Notes: generated by a model from the sequence alone, not told the origin. A stretch of DNA of 64,000 nt from JAICJC01 sp963709425 (GCA_963709425.1 CAVPWG010000002.1:248001-312000), one strand, 5' to 3'. Shown: positions 44,017 to 52,982, counted from the stretch's first letter. Numbers and translations: made by a program.

Positions 44017-44965
44017 CTAGTGGGTTAGGTGGTGTGTCCCCCAGTCGGGCCTTACCTCGGTGACGTTTGGCGTGTGGGTGATGTCGTGTGGATTGCTTCC
44101 GTCCGCGTTCATCACCCACAGGTCGGTAGTGTCCTGTCCGGCGAGGCCGCGGGCAAATGCGATCTTGCGGCCGTCGGGGGAGTAGGTCGCGTAGATATCG
44201 TTCTGCCCCGTGGGCCCACTGGTGAGCAGGCGGATGCCGGTGCCGTCGGGGCGGATGGTGAACACCTGAGAGTCGGGCAGGTCGGCGTTGGTGTTGGACA
44301 CGATTCGGCGTCCATCCGGCGACCAGTCACTGTCGAAGGCGTGCAGCCGAAGCGGCGTCAAACGATGGACAATGGCTGCCGTCTGCACGCACCAGGTAGA
44401 CGGCGGGTGCGCCTGTCTGCGGGAAGGTGTAAAGACGATCCAGCGACCGTCGGGCGAGTACTTGGGAACTGCCTCGTCGACGGCGCTGTGGGTGAGGCGA
44501 TGAACGTGGTCGCCGTCGGCGTCCATCGTGTAAATGTTGGAAGGGTGGGTTTCCGGTGGGACTGTGGGCGAACACGATCCGGCTGCCGTCTGGCGACCAG
44601 GATGGCTGCCCGGTGAATCCCCTCATGTGGGTGATCTTGTCGATGTCGCTGCCGTCGGCGTGCATGGTGTACACCTGCCACGCCCCGGTGCGGTCGCTGT
44701 CGAAGACGAGTTCACGCCCGTTCGGCGACCAGGCGGCCCAGACCGACTGGTGCTTCGTCGACGTGTGCGTGAGTTGAACGCGGTCACTGCCGTCAGGATC
44801 GATGCGGCCGACCTGGGCGCTGCCACTGCTGTCGTTGATAAACGAGATCTGCCCGTTATGACCCGGAAACGCGGCACGCGCTTGCCCAGCAAACACCCCC
44901 ACTCCCACGAACACGACTATCACCGCCAGCAAGCGCCCGACACGGCTGACGCGGCCCGCACCCAT
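44017..44965 (-). pseudogene. Secreted TolB-like PD40 beta-propeller protein with at least three frameshifts
   Basis: An N-terminal signal peptide (VGRLLAVIVVFVGVGVFAGQ, cleavage after ARA) precedes repeated PD40 blades: WSPNGRELVFDSD, WSPDGSRIVFA, YSPDGRWIVFT, WSPDGRRIVSNT and YSPDGRKIAFARG. The order of blades is normal, but the reading frame changes near 44540, again near 44445 and back near 44385. About 315 residues would result if repaired. Such proteins are periplasmic or secreted interaction scaffolds. Whether the shifts are sequencing errors or decay cannot be settled here, so I list it as a pseudogene. Confidence 0.65.
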
Positions 44966-45229
44966 AAATTCCCCCTTGCCCGTAGTTCTCGTAGACGAGA
45001 GCTTGTCGCTATCGTCACAGAATCCGGCGACACTACCACACCGAACTCCGGACGCGCCGCGCCGGCTTCAAACCCACACGGAGCGTGCAGGAACGCGCGC
45101 TCGCCAAGTAGCCGGGTAGCCGAGCTGCCGCTGAGTTCGACGCCGATCCCGACCTTCGCCGGCGTGGCGAGCGAGAGGATCCGATTCCCAAGACAGTCAC
45201 GTGAGCTGCTGCTACCGGCAGGTCGATGA

Positions 45230-45952
45230 ATGGAAGGAGTTGCGGGCTGCCGCACGAATGGGCACCAGGTGACAGACGACGACGAGGCGCGTGTCCAGGG
45301 ACGCGAGGAAGCCGCCCCGGCTGCGCTGCTGATGTTCTCCCTGTTCATCGCGCTTGCGATCGTGAGCCGGGCGGAAGGCTGGGAATTGCTCCGGCTGGGG
45401 TGGTGGATTTGGCTGGTCGTCGCTGCTCCGGCTCTGCTGCTCGCGATCGACCTGGTCCTGGCGTCCCAAGGACGAGGCATGGTCCGCTCGCGTAGCGCCG
45501 CACTGGTGCTGATCACCTTGTTGGTAGTCGCAAATCTTGCGGCCGTTGCGATCTTGGTGGTAGGTGTTCTCACCACGAGCACCGAGGACCTGACCGGTGC
45601 CGAGCTCCTAACCATTGGGGTTGGCGTCTGGAGCGCGAACGCGATCGTGTTCGGCGTGCTGTTCTGGGAACTCGATTCGGGTGGACCGGCGGCTCGCATC
45701 CGCGCCTCGTCTCGAGCGGCGCCCGACCTGCTCTTCCCGCAGGACGACCGTCCCGCGCAGGATGAGAAGCCGTGGCGTCCCCAGGCTTGGGACTATTTGT
45801 ACGTCTCGCTCACAAACTCGATTGCCTTCAGCCCGACGGACACGATGCCGTTGTCACTCACTGCAAAGCTGACCATGGCGCTCGAGTCGGGCATCGCCGC
45901 GTTCAGCGTGCTCCTCGTGTTCGCCCGCGCAGTGAACGTCATCGGCACCTAG
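45230..45952 (+). CDS. Conserved multi-spanning membrane protein of unknown function
   Basis: This 240-residue protein has about five hydrophobic helices: MFSLFIALAIV at about 35-50, WWIWLVVAAPALLLAI, LVLITLLVVANLAAVAIL, AELLTIGVGVWSANAIVFG and a C-terminal one. The C-terminal segment DYLYVSLTNSIAFSPTDTMP followed by AKLTMALESGIAAFSVL resembles the pore-helix region of small ion-channel-like proteins, but I cannot name the family with confidence. GTG 45269 is an alternative start. The 264 bases before it (44966-45229) show no gene. Confidence 0.7.
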   Translation: MEGVAGCRTNGHQVTDDDEARVQGREEAAPAALLMFSLFIALAIVSRAEGWELLRLGWWIWLVVAAPALLLAIDLVLASQGRGMVRSRSAALVLITLLVVANLAAVAILVVGVLTTSTEDLTGAELLTIGVGVWSANAIVFGVLFWELDSGGPAARIRASSRAAPDLLFPQDDRPAQDEKPWRPQAWDYLYVSLTNSIAFSPTDTMPLSLTAKLTMALESGIAAFSVLLVFARAVNVIGT

Positions 45953-46043
45953 CCGCGGACCTCCGCAGTTGTTATTCCGGATCGGCTGGCGTCCCTACAT
46001 CGGCGACGCGCAGCGGTACGACACGCTAACCACGTCTTTGGCG

Positions 46044-46934
46044 CTATGCCGCGGGGGCGAAGAAGTCGATAAGCAGGTGGTTGACGCGCTCGGCCTCGTC
46101 GTGATGCACCCAGTGCGACGCGTCGGCCAGGCGCTCCACGCGGTCGAGGTTGGGAACGTCGTCGCGGTCGGGCTCGGCGAGGTCCGAGCCGAGGTAGGAA
46201 TCGCGCTCCCCCCAGATGACCAGTGTCGGCGCCGAAATCGGGCGAAGCTTTGCCGCGGCTTCCTTCTGGGACTGTCGTACCGAGGCACGGTAGTAGTTGA
46301 TCATCCCGGCCGCCGCCCCTGGCTGCGACCACGCCTCGACATAGCGTTCGATTTCCTGGTCGGTGTACGCGGGGTTTGCGTCCTCCAGGAAGTGTCGGAA
46401 GAAGTGCCAGTCTCTCGCATGTACCACTTCCTCGGGCAGTCCTGGGACCGCAAAGAAGAAGAAGTACCAGGACTTCCGAAGCTGGCTCGGGTGACGCAGT
46501 CCCTCCTGGAGCCGCCGGGGATGGGCCGCGTTGAGGATGGCGAGTCGGTCGACCACCTCCGGGTGGTTCATCGCGGTGATCCAGGCGATGGATCCGCCCC
46601 AGTCATGACCGACCAACGACGCGGACTTGGCACCGAGTTCTCCGATGAGGCCGCGGATATCGGCGGCGAGCAGGTCGACGGCGTAGGCCTCGAAGCCCTC
46701 TGGCTTCGATGACAGGTTGTAGCCACGCGTGTCGAGGGCGACCACGCGAAAACCGGCCGCGACGAGCGGCTCGATCTGTAGCCGCCAACCGAACCAGAAC
46801 TCCGGAAAGCCGTGCAGCAGAACGATCAGCGGGCCGGCACCCGCCTCGACGTAATGCAGGTTCACATCGCCGACTTCGGCGTAACCCTCCCGAAGCTCGA
46901 TCCCGACGTCAGGGAGCATGCTGGTGGTAGGCAT
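46044..46934 (-). CDS. Alpha/beta hydrolase, soluble epoxide hydrolase type
   Basis: This 296-residue hydrolase has oxyanion motif HGFPEFWFGWR, nucleophile Asp111 in GHDWGGSIAW, a cap domain with tyrosines (SWYFFFF and INYYRAS) that could protonate the epoxide, acid Asp in WGERDSYLG and His in DASHWVHHDE. An aspartate nucleophile means epoxide hydrolase or haloalkane dehalogenase; the cap tyrosines and HGFPE favour the former. It follows the second epoxide hydrolase gene after 32 bases on the same strand, forming a two-gene unit. The natural substrate is unknown. Confidence 0.88.
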   Translation of the reverse strand: MPTTSMLPDVGIELREGYAEVGDVNLHYVEAGAGPLIVLLHGFPEFWFGWRLQIEPLVAAGFRVVALDTRGYNLSSKPEGFEAYAVDLLAADIRGLIGELGAKSASLVGHDWGGSIAWITAMNHPEVVDRLAILNAAHPRRLQEGLRHPSQLRKSWYFFFFAVPGLPEEVVHARDWHFFRHFLEDANPAYTDQEIERYVEAWSQPGAAAGMINYYRASVRQSQKEAAAKLRPISAPTLVIWGERDSYLGSDLAEPDRDDVPNLDRVERLADASHWVHHDEAERVNHLLIDFFAPAA

Positions 46935-46966
46935 GAGGACATCCGTGGGTAGGGGGACTTGGGCAC

Positions 46967-48157
46967 TCAGCGAACCGACGAGAACGCGGCGCGTAGCTCC
47001 TCGGAGAAGAGCTCCGGCTCCTCCCAGGCGGCGAAGTGGCCGCCCCTGTCGACTTCGTTGAAGTAGGTGAGGCTGGGATACGCCTTCTCGGCCCAACTAC
47101 GCGGGGTCCGCCAGATCTCGCCGGGGAAGGTCGTGAAGGCGGTCGGGATCGTCGGGGGCGGCAGAGGCTGGCGGCCCGCGGCGGGCGCGTCCGGCCCGTA
47201 GGCCTCCCAGTACGACCGGGCTGCGGAGGCGCCGGTGCCGGTCAGCCAGTACGTCGTGATGTTGTCCAGGACATTGTCCCGGGTGAGGTTGCCCGCAGGC
47301 TCGTCGTCGACGAAGGCGCCGGCGATCTTGTAGTAGCTATCGGTGTCGTGGTCGACCATCCAGGCTGCGAGGGCGATGGGTGAATCCAGCAGGGCGTAGC
47401 CGATCGTCTGCGGCCGCGTGGCCATCTCCACGAAGTAGCCGTTTCCGGACTGCCCGAAGGTTGCGATCTGCGCGGCAGCGTCGCGTTCTTCGTCGGTGTC
47501 GGTCGGCATGGCGCCGCCCAGCGCCGGCACGAGCAGGTTCGTATGGATGCCGATCAGCCCCCCGGGTCCCTGGCGGCCCATCGCGTCGGTGACGCCAGCG
47601 CCCACGTCGCCGCCCTGGGCCACGTAGCGGGTGTAGCCAAGGCGGCGCATGAGCTCGGCCCACGCTCGTGCTGTCCGGCCCAGATCCCAGCCGACCTCGA
47701 CCGGCTCGCCCGAGAAGCCGTATCCGGGCAGGGAGGGCAGCACGAGATGGAAGGCATCCTCGGCGCTGCCACTGTGCGCGGTCGGGTCCGTCAGCGGGCC
47801 CACGGAGTCGATCATCTCCATGACAGAGCCCGGCCAGCCGTGCGTCATGATCAGCGGCAGCGCGTTCTCGTGCCGCGACCGCACGTGGATGAAGTGGATG
47901 TTCACGCCGTCGATCTCGGTCGTGAATTGAGGCAAGGCGTTCAACCTCGCCTCGGCCTTGCGCCAGTCGTACTCCGTCGCCCAGTAGGTCGCGAGCTCGT
48001 GGATGGTCGCCAGATGCACGCCCTGAGACCGATCTTCGACGAGCTCTTTGGAGGGCAAGCGCGTGGCCTCTATGCGGCGGCGCAGGTCTTCCAGCGCGTC
48101 CTTCGGAATGTCCAACTGGAACGGACGGATCTCGGTTGCCGTTTCAACGGTTGCCAT
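46967..48157 (-). CDS. Epoxide hydrolase, EHN/microsomal type
   Basis: This 396-residue protein has the N-terminal EHN domain (IRPFQLDIPKDALEDLRRRI, DWRKAEARLNALPQF) that lassoes the alpha/beta-hydrolase core. The core has MTHGWPGSVMEM, LPSLPGYGFSGEP, nucleophile Asp184 in AQGGDVGAGV and C-terminal His in DRGGHFAAWEEPE. It opens epoxides to diols, in detoxification or secondary metabolism. ATG 48157 is chosen because GGAGG precedes it by five bases; GTG 48163 is in frame. A repeated palindromic element about 40-100 bases upstream may regulate it. Confidence 0.92.
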   Translation of the reverse strand: MATVETATEIRPFQLDIPKDALEDLRRRIEATRLPSKELVEDRSQGVHLATIHELATYWATEYDWRKAEARLNALPQFTTEIDGVNIHFIHVRSRHENALPLIMTHGWPGSVMEMIDSVGPLTDPTAHSGSAEDAFHLVLPSLPGYGFSGEPVEVGWDLGRTARAWAELMRRLGYTRYVAQGGDVGAGVTDAMGRQGPGGLIGIHTNLLVPALGGAMPTDTDEERDAAAQIATFGQSGNGYFVEMATRPQTIGYALLDSPIALAAWMVDHDTDSYYKIAGAFVDDEPAGNLTRDNVLDNITTYWLTGTGASAARSYWEAYGPDAPAAGRQPLPPPTIPTAFTTFPGEIWRTPRSWAEKAYPSLTYFNEVDRGGHFAAWEEPELFSEELRAAFSSVR

Positions 48158-48197
48158 GCCCACCTCCGGTCGTTGCGTCGACCCATCAATCGTTCAA

Positions 48198-48255
48198 GGC
48201 CGTCGCATTACGGCGACGAGCGGCGACTTGCGTCGAGGGCCGTCGCAGTACGGCG
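48198..48255. promoter_or_regulatory. Pair of 18-base repeats upstream of the epoxide hydrolase genes
   Basis: GGCCGTCGCATTACGGCG (48198-48215) recurs at 48238-48255 with one mismatch, exactly 40 bases apart, about four helical turns. Each copy contains the inverted pair GCCGT...ACGGC. The distance to the ATG at 48157 fits an operator or activator site. No regulator gene is next to it. Confidence 0.45.
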
Positions 48256-48555
48256 GCGCGGCGAACGATCCAATGACGATGCTCTCAGAACCCGGGCCAC
48301 GGGTCAAACGCCCTTCACCACATCCGCACAAGTCCGGTTGACTCGGACGGCCTAGGCCTCCGCCGCCTCTCCGCGAAGGTGCCGGCTCCTGGTTTGGCCT
48401 CTGGATGGGTGAGCGCGACATCTCGACCGCGCGCCTTCGCACCATCCGGCGCAGAATCGTCGACCTCACGGCATCCGATCGCTGCGCCTCGCCCGGGCGA
48501 TCACCGACCCGGACCGGTTCGCGCTCTCGCGCTCTCCGGGCGCAATCGCCGCGGC
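48256..48555. other. Gene-free end of the island
   Basis: Between the repeats and the right attachment repeat I find no conserved frame on either strand; open frames are arginine/proline-rich and look like G+C artefacts. This is island-end sequence with possible promoter elements only. Confidence 0.4.
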
Positions 48556-48577
48556 GTTCGATCCCTGCACGGCCCAT
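48556..48577 (+). repeat. attR-like repeat, copy of the tRNA-Lys 3' end
   Basis: Twenty-one of 22 bases match 25621-25642. The preceding sequence does not form the rest of a tRNA, so this is not a second tRNA gene but the expected product of integration. Backbone-like genes resume immediately after it. Confidence 0.8.
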
Positions 48578-48613
48578 GCGGTGATTCGTCGCAGCGTGTT
48601 TGGTCAGGCTTTC

Positions 48614-49267
48614 TCAGCCGATCGAGACCGAGGCGTTCCGCAGCTTGCCGATGTAGAAGTCCTCGCCGTTCGTGCCCGAGGCCGGCTTCCAGCCGATGGT
48701 GAGCGGCGTGATCTTGTGGACGATCGTCCCGATCTGGATCGCCGCGGTCTTCACAACGACGCCGTCCACGATCAGGCTGATCTGATTCGAGGTCTTCGTG
48801 CACGTGATCGTGTGCCACTGGCCGTCGTTCAACCCGGGGCCGGCGGTGATCTGCTTGTGGGCGAGCGACCCGGAGAAGAAGCACAGGGCGAGCGCCTTGC
48901 CGTTCTTCGGGAAGAGTTCGATCTTGTACTGCTGGCCGGCCTTGGATGACCGCAGGATGTCGAAGTCGAGGCCGCCCGTGCCCGGCATCGCCGTCGTGTT
49001 GATCCCGACGGTCGCGGAGACGTTCTGCGACCCGGGGACGAGGGTCGCCGAGTACGGCACGGTGATCCGGGAGTTGACGCTGGCGCCGCCGAAGAACGCG
49101 CTTGTGCCGTCGAACGTGACGTTCTGGGCGGTGCCGTTGTTCGTCCCCACGGTGTCGTTGGCGTTCGATCCGAGCGGCCATGTCGAGACGACGGCGGCCT
49201 GCGCGACGGCCGGCATCGCAACGATTCCGGCGACGGCCAGGACAACGACTCTGAGACTGCGGACCAC
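48614..49267 (-). CDS. Secreted LamG/concanavalin-A-like domain protein
   Basis: This exported protein has 217 residues, with a signal peptide (SLRVVVLAVAGIVAMPAVAQA). The mature part is one LamG-type jelly roll: VVSTWPLGSNANDTVGTNNG, SRITVPYS, HTITCTKTSNQISLIVDGVV and LTIGWKPASGTNGEDFYIG. These domains bind glycans or proteins at the cell surface. GAGGGGAGAG is a good ribosome-binding site for GTG 49267. It is the first gene after the island. The ligand is unknown. Confidence 0.83.
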   Translation of the reverse strand: MVRSLRVVVLAVAGIVAMPAVAQAAVVSTWPLGSNANDTVGTNNGTAQNVTFDGTSAFFGGASVNSRITVPYSATLVPGSQNVSATVGINTTAMPGTGGLDFDILRSSKAGQQYKIELFPKNGKALALCFFSGSLAHKQITAGPGLNDGQWHTITCTKTSNQISLIVDGVVVKTAAIQIGTIVHKITPLTIGWKPASGTNGEDFYIGKLRNASVSIG

Positions 49268-49333
49268 GGCTCTCCCCTCTGGATTCACGGCCGGTCCATA
49301 GTACCGAGTGCTTCCAGAACGTGTCAACCACGG

Positions 49334-49810
49334 CTAGTGGTCGATGTCGAACTCCTCCCGGAACGCTGTCGGGGTGGCACGGGTCGCGGTGATCTGCCCG
49401 CGCGCTCGGTCGTAGCGGCCCGTGCCGCCGTCGATCGAGATCGCGAGTGTCACCGAGCCCGCGTTCGCGACAAACGTGGTGCTCAGCGTGCCGTGGGCAA
49501 GCGATACCACCGAGTGGCACAGCACCCGCCCGCCGAGCAGGGTGGTGCAGTGCCCGTCGACGCTGCCCACGGCGGTGCCTGTGGCGTTGGCAAGAACGCT
49601 GTGAAACATGAACTCGTCTCCCGGCGACGACCCGCCGGAGCGGTCGACGTCGACGGATGCCCGCCCCGTCGTCGTCTCTGTCAGAACGAACTCGCCGTGC
49701 GCCCGCGACCCGCCGGCGTGCGCGATCGACGCGCCGCCGACGACGGTTGCTGCGATCGCGGCCAGGATCGTGACGACGGCGGCTCGTTGCTTCGCGCCCA
49801 TGGTGCCCAT
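49334..49810 (-). CDS. Secreted allene-oxide-cyclase-barrel-like protein
   Basis: This protein has 158 residues with a signal peptide (AAVVTILAAIAATVVGGASI, cleavage near AHA). The mature part resembles the eight-stranded barrel of allene oxide cyclase/dirigent-like proteins common in actinobacteria: FVLTETTTGRASVDVD, GDEFMFHSVLANATG, CTTLLGGRVLCHSVVSL, and a closing GGTGRYDRARGQITATRATP. Two cysteines may form a disulfide. Enzymatic activity is not implied. AAAGGA precedes ATG 49810 by nine bases, with ATG 49801 as alternative. Confidence 0.75.
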   Translation of the reverse strand: MGTMGAKQRAAVVTILAAIAATVVGGASIAHAGGSRAHGEFVLTETTTGRASVDVDRSGGSSPGDEFMFHSVLANATGTAVGSVDGHCTTLLGGRVLCHSVVSLAHGTLSTTFVANAGSVTLAISIDGGTGRYDRARGQITATRATPTAFREEFDIDH

Positions 49811-49899
49811 GGCCCTGTCCTTTCATGTGGCGACTGTGACGATCGCTCATCATCCCACAGTTCCGCCGCGATCGGGCGTTCACGACTCTGTGTAGGCCG

Positions 49900-50592
49900 C
49901 TACGCCACCTGCGACTTGACGTGGGCGATGTAGCCGCGCACGTCACCGGCCGGCTCGGTGTAGGCGTCGCCCAGGGCCTCCTCCATCGCCGACATGTAGG
50001 CCGAGAGCCACTCGGGGAAGTCGTAGTCGATCGCTCGCAGGAACTCGAGCGACGCGGCCAGGCGCATGTCGGCGATCGACGGCTCGGAGCCGCCGATGAA
50101 CCGTTTTCCGTCCATGAAGAACGTCCGGTAGACCTCGAGCGGCTCGGCGAGGGCCGCCTCGGCTGCGCGCTGGGCCTCGGCCTTCGCCTCGGGCTCGGCG
50201 TCCGACGAGCCGACCTCGCCCGGGTACTGCGGGAAGTTGAGCGCCGGGTACGTCGCGCGGGCGAGCAGCGGGTAGACCGTGGCGAGCAGGTAGCACATTG
50301 CGCTATCGATCATCGCGCGGTCGGCCGGGTCGGCCGGATAGAAACGCGTCAGGCCGTGCTTGTTGCAGAGGTACTGCATGATCGCACAGCTCTCCCACAG
50401 GGCGCCCTTGGGAAGCCCCGCCTCTTCGATCGTCGGCGTGAGGTGAGCTGGGTTCATCTTCATGAACTCCGGCGAGGTGGTCACGCCCCACGCGTCGACC
50501 TCCTCGAAGTCGAGCCCGGCGGCCCGCACGAAGATCCGAGCGGTCAGATTGTTCACGCTCGGCTTCAGGACATGAATGGTGATGTCGGCCAT
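49900..50592 (-). CDS. Glutathione S-transferase family protein
   Basis: This 230-residue protein has a thioredoxin-like N-terminal domain (ITIHVLKPSVNNLTARIFVR, PAHLTPTIEEAG with the cis-proline, LWESCAIMQYLCNKHG) and an all-helical C-terminal domain (GGSEPSIADMRLAASLEFL with the N-capping Asp). SVNN in place of the usual active Ser or Tyr fits theta/beta-type family members. It may use glutathione or another thiol such as mycothiol. It lies 29 bases after a VOC-family gene on the same strand, suggesting a detoxification or aromatic-catabolism pair. Confidence 0.88.
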   Translation of the reverse strand: MADITIHVLKPSVNNLTARIFVRAAGLDFEEVDAWGVTTSPEFMKMNPAHLTPTIEEAGLPKGALWESCAIMQYLCNKHGLTRFYPADPADRAMIDSAMCYLLATVYPLLARATYPALNFPQYPGEVGSSDAEPEAKAEAQRAAEAALAEPLEVYRTFFMDGKRFIGGSEPSIADMRLAASLEFLRAIDYDFPEWLSAYMSAMEEALGDAYTEPAGDVRGYIAHVKSQVA

Positions 50593-50621
50593 GGTGTCCT
50601 CCCGGCCTGCCCCGCAGGCGC

Positions 50622-51203
50622 TCAGTAGGGGTCTTTGGGCGATCGGTCGTTGGAGAGCGACGGGCGCGACGCGGCCACCATCTCCTCGATCGCGTCGGCG
50701 AGGTGCACCTCCGTGATGTTCTCGTCACCACGGGCCACGCGGATCCGGTGCGCCTCTCGCAGCACGTCGGCGTGAGCGTACCCGAAGGGCGGTTCGAACC
50801 GATAGGACGCGAGCTCGATGAGGAGCCCCAGCGGATCCTCGAAGTAGATGGAGTCCATGAACCCGCGGTCCTTCACGCCGCTGTGGCGGATCCCGCGCTC
50901 CTCCAGCCGCTCGACCGTCTGCGCGAACGTCGCGTGCGAGAGCGAGAACGCGACGTGATGGACGCAGCCCGGGTCGGTCGCTGTCCGGGTCGGGTCGGGC
51001 CGGCGCTCCTCGTTCGTGAAAATGGTGATCAGCCGCCCGTCGCCCGGGTCGAAGTAGAGGTGGCTCTCGGCGGCGTTGTCGAGGTTCGGCTGCTCGAAGA
51101 TGAACGGCATGCCGAGCACGCCCTCCCAGAAGTCGATCGACGTCTGCCGATCGGCTCCCACGATCGTGATGTGGTGGACGCCCTGGCTCTGGATCTTTCG
51201 CAT
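50622..51203 (-). CDS. VOC-superfamily metalloenzyme (ring-cleaving dioxygenase-like)
   Basis: This 193-residue protein has two paired beta-alpha-beta-beta-beta modules. Metal ligands are His in GVHHITIVG, His in GCVHHVAFSL and Glu in GLLIELASY, a complete 2-His-1-Glu site. The closing segment RFEPPFGYAHADVLREAHR matches the C-terminus of extradiol ring-cleavage/glyoxalase-like proteins such as LinE-type hydroquinone dioxygenases, though here only one metal centre fits the length. The VSFxxN tail (ENITEVHLADAIEEMV) is a helical extension. The adjacent GST supports a thiol or aromatic substrate. Confidence 0.85.
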   Translation of the reverse strand: MRKIQSQGVHHITIVGADRQTSIDFWEGVLGMPFIFEQPNLDNAAESHLYFDPGDGRLITIFTNEERRPDPTRTATDPGCVHHVAFSLSHATFAQTVERLEERGIRHSGVKDRGFMDSIYFEDPLGLLIELASYRFEPPFGYAHADVLREAHRIRVARGDENITEVHLADAIEEMVAASRPSLSNDRSPKDPY

Positions 51204-51292
51204 GCCGGTCAGTCTAAACCGGTGTGCGTCTTTTCAAGATTCTCATCTTGCCGTCAGAGAGTCCTTACGTTTCATGCCGATGGTTCCGCACG

Positions 51293-52192
51293 ATGCGGTT
51301 CAGGCTGGCCGGGATACTGGCGGGCGTGGCCCTCCTCGTCGCGCTCTCGACGGGGTCGGCGTACGCCTCCAAGGGAGCGTACTTCGGCACTGCCGTCGAG
51401 ATCGCGCCGGGCGAGAACTCCTACGACGCGCTCCGGTCGCTCGAGAACATCGTCGGCCGCCACTTCCACATACTGCGGCTCTACCGGTCGCTCAACGACA
51501 CCACGTTCACGGGAGCCGGGCCGGAGGCGATGCACGCGCGCGGCCTGCCGATGTACCTGAACGTGAGCTCGGCGATCGGCCGTCGCTGTGTCGCGTGGCG
51601 CTCGGTGGCGGCGGGCCGGTACAACCGCTACCTGCGCTCGATCGCAAGGACGGTGAAGCACTACCGCTACCGCGTCTACTTCTCGTGGAACCACGAGATG
51701 CAGGGGACGTGCCATACCGGTACGGCCAAGGACTACCGCGCGAGCTACAAGCGGGTGCGGCGGGCGTTCAAGCGTCAGCACGTCACGAACGCTGTCTGGG
51801 TGTGGACGGTCGCTGCCGGCAACCTGAATCACGATCCGGCCAGGGCGGCCCGCTACCTGCCCAAGCACGTCGATCTGATCGGGGTCGACGGCTACAACCG
51901 CTCCGGCGACTGGCGCTCTGTGAAGGAGATCTTCGGCGCAGCTCACCGGTTCGCGGCCAAGCGCGGGATCCGGCTCTTTGTCGGCGAGATCGGGTGCGCC
52001 GAGGATCCGAACGACTCGAGCGCGAAGGGGCGCTGGATCGCGAACGCGTTCGACACGTTCAAGACGTGGAACGTCGCGGCCGTCCTATGGGCGAACGTCT
52101 CGCGCACCGAGGGTGACTACCGGGTCGACACGTCGTCGGCCGCGCTCTCCGCCTACAAGCAGGCCGGCGGCATGCGGTTCTACGACCGCTAG
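51293..52192 (+). CDS. Secreted GH26-like glycoside hydrolase
   Basis: This exported TIM-barrel protein has 299 residues. The signal peptide is RLAGILAGVALLVALSTG, cleaved near AYA. The likely acid/base Glu135 lies in YFSWNHEMQG and the nucleophile Glu232 in RLFVGEIGCAED, spaced as in clan GH-A family 26 mannanase/lichenase-type enzymes. YLPKHVDLIGVDGYN is the strand before the nucleophile. It would cut a beta-glycan outside the cell. ATG 51293 is chosen because it opens directly into the signal peptide. Its stop overlaps that of the convergent gene by 4 bases. Confidence 0.8.
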   Translation: MRFRLAGILAGVALLVALSTGSAYASKGAYFGTAVEIAPGENSYDALRSLENIVGRHFHILRLYRSLNDTTFTGAGPEAMHARGLPMYLNVSSAIGRRCVAWRSVAAGRYNRYLRSIARTVKHYRYRVYFSWNHEMQGTCHTGTAKDYRASYKRVRRAFKRQHVTNAVWVWTVAAGNLNHDPARAARYLPKHVDLIGVDGYNRSGDWRSVKEIFGAAHRFAAKRGIRLFVGEIGCAEDPNDSSAKGRWIANAFDTFKTWNVAAVLWANVSRTEGDYRVDTSSAALSAYKQAGGMRFYDR

Positions 52193-52982
52193 GCCGAGCC
52201 CGGCTCGTTCTCACGGGCACCGCGCTCGACGTCGCGGAAGAGCGGCATGCCCAGGGAGTGCGACATCTCCTCCTCGAGGTGCGCGACCAGGCCGGCCGTG
52301 CGGGCCAGGAGCGCCATGCCGCGGACGATCCGGGCCGGGAAGCCGAGATCGGCCAGCGCGGCGCCCGCGACCCCGGCGCCGTTGATCGGGAGGGCCCTGC
52401 CCGTGGCGTCGCGGTGGGCATCGGCGACCAGGCGGAGCGCCCGCAGGTGGGGGCCTTCGAGGCCCTGGTCAGCGGCGATCGCGTAGATGCGGGCGGTGCG
52501 CGGGTCCTCGACCTTGTGGACGGGATGGCCGATCCCGGGGATGCGCCGGTTCCGGCCTCGGTCTGGGCCCGAACCGCATCCGTGGCCGCTCGGGCGAGTG
52601 CATCGTCGCCGGCGTCCGGGCCGGCGCTCGCGAGGACGCCGTCCAGGAAGACGGCCGTGTCCTCGACGACGCCGAGGAAGACGGTGCCGGCTCCGAGCAG
52701 GCCCGACGCGACTGCACCCTGGAGCGACTCGGGCGCGCCGGTGTGCGTCAGGCGGGCCGCCAGCACGGTCGGTGTCAGCCCGTGCTCGGCAAGCGACACG
52801 AGCACGGCGTCGAGCAGCACCGTCTCCTGCGCGGTCGGTGTGCGGCCCTGAACGAGCAGGTACGTGAGCTCCGTGAACGTGACCCGGCCCATGAGATCGC
52901 TCGCCAGGTCGCGTCCGCGGACGGTGATCGAGTCGGCATCGGCGCCGCCGATCTCGGTGCGCAGCCAGTCGCTGTCGCTCAT
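52189..52982 (-). CDS. Citrate-synthase-fold protein, citryl-CoA-lyase-like (one apparent frameshift)
   Basis: This short member of the citrate synthase superfamily has about 264 residues. The N-terminal half reads RVTFTELTYLLVQGRTPTAQE and LTHTGAPESLQGAVASGLLG. After a missing base near 52548 the rest continues RRIPGIGHPVHKVEDPR (catalytic His), LPINGAGVAGAAL and EEEMSHSLGMPLFRDVERG. It lacks the large N-terminal part of true citrate synthases, as do citryl-CoA lyases and related stand-alone enzymes. The ATGA overlap with the acyl-CoA ligase gene suggests a two-step CoA-thioester pathway. The reaction is uncertain. Confidence 0.8.

Larger units (their letters stand above)
25621..48577. mobile_element. 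Genomic island integrated in tRNA-Lys (about 22.9 kb)
   Basis: The region is bounded by a 22-base direct repeat of the tRNA-Lys 3' end and opens with a truncated tyrosine integrase pointing toward the tRNA, the standard layout of tRNA-site islands. Inside are relics of at least seven genes, cargo genes unrelated to the neighbouring operons (efflux, two-component system, epoxide hydrolases, reductases, cyclase fusion) and several stretches without genes. No conjugation, replication or phage structural genes are visible. The integrase is broken, so the island is probably immobile unless helped. The repeat and integrase are seen in sequence; island status is inferred from them. Confidence 0.75.

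Noticed and set aside
48500..48577. Second tRNA-Lys gene
   Set aside because: Only the last 22 bases match. No acceptor 5' strand, D arm or anticodon arm precedes them, so it is an attachment repeat.
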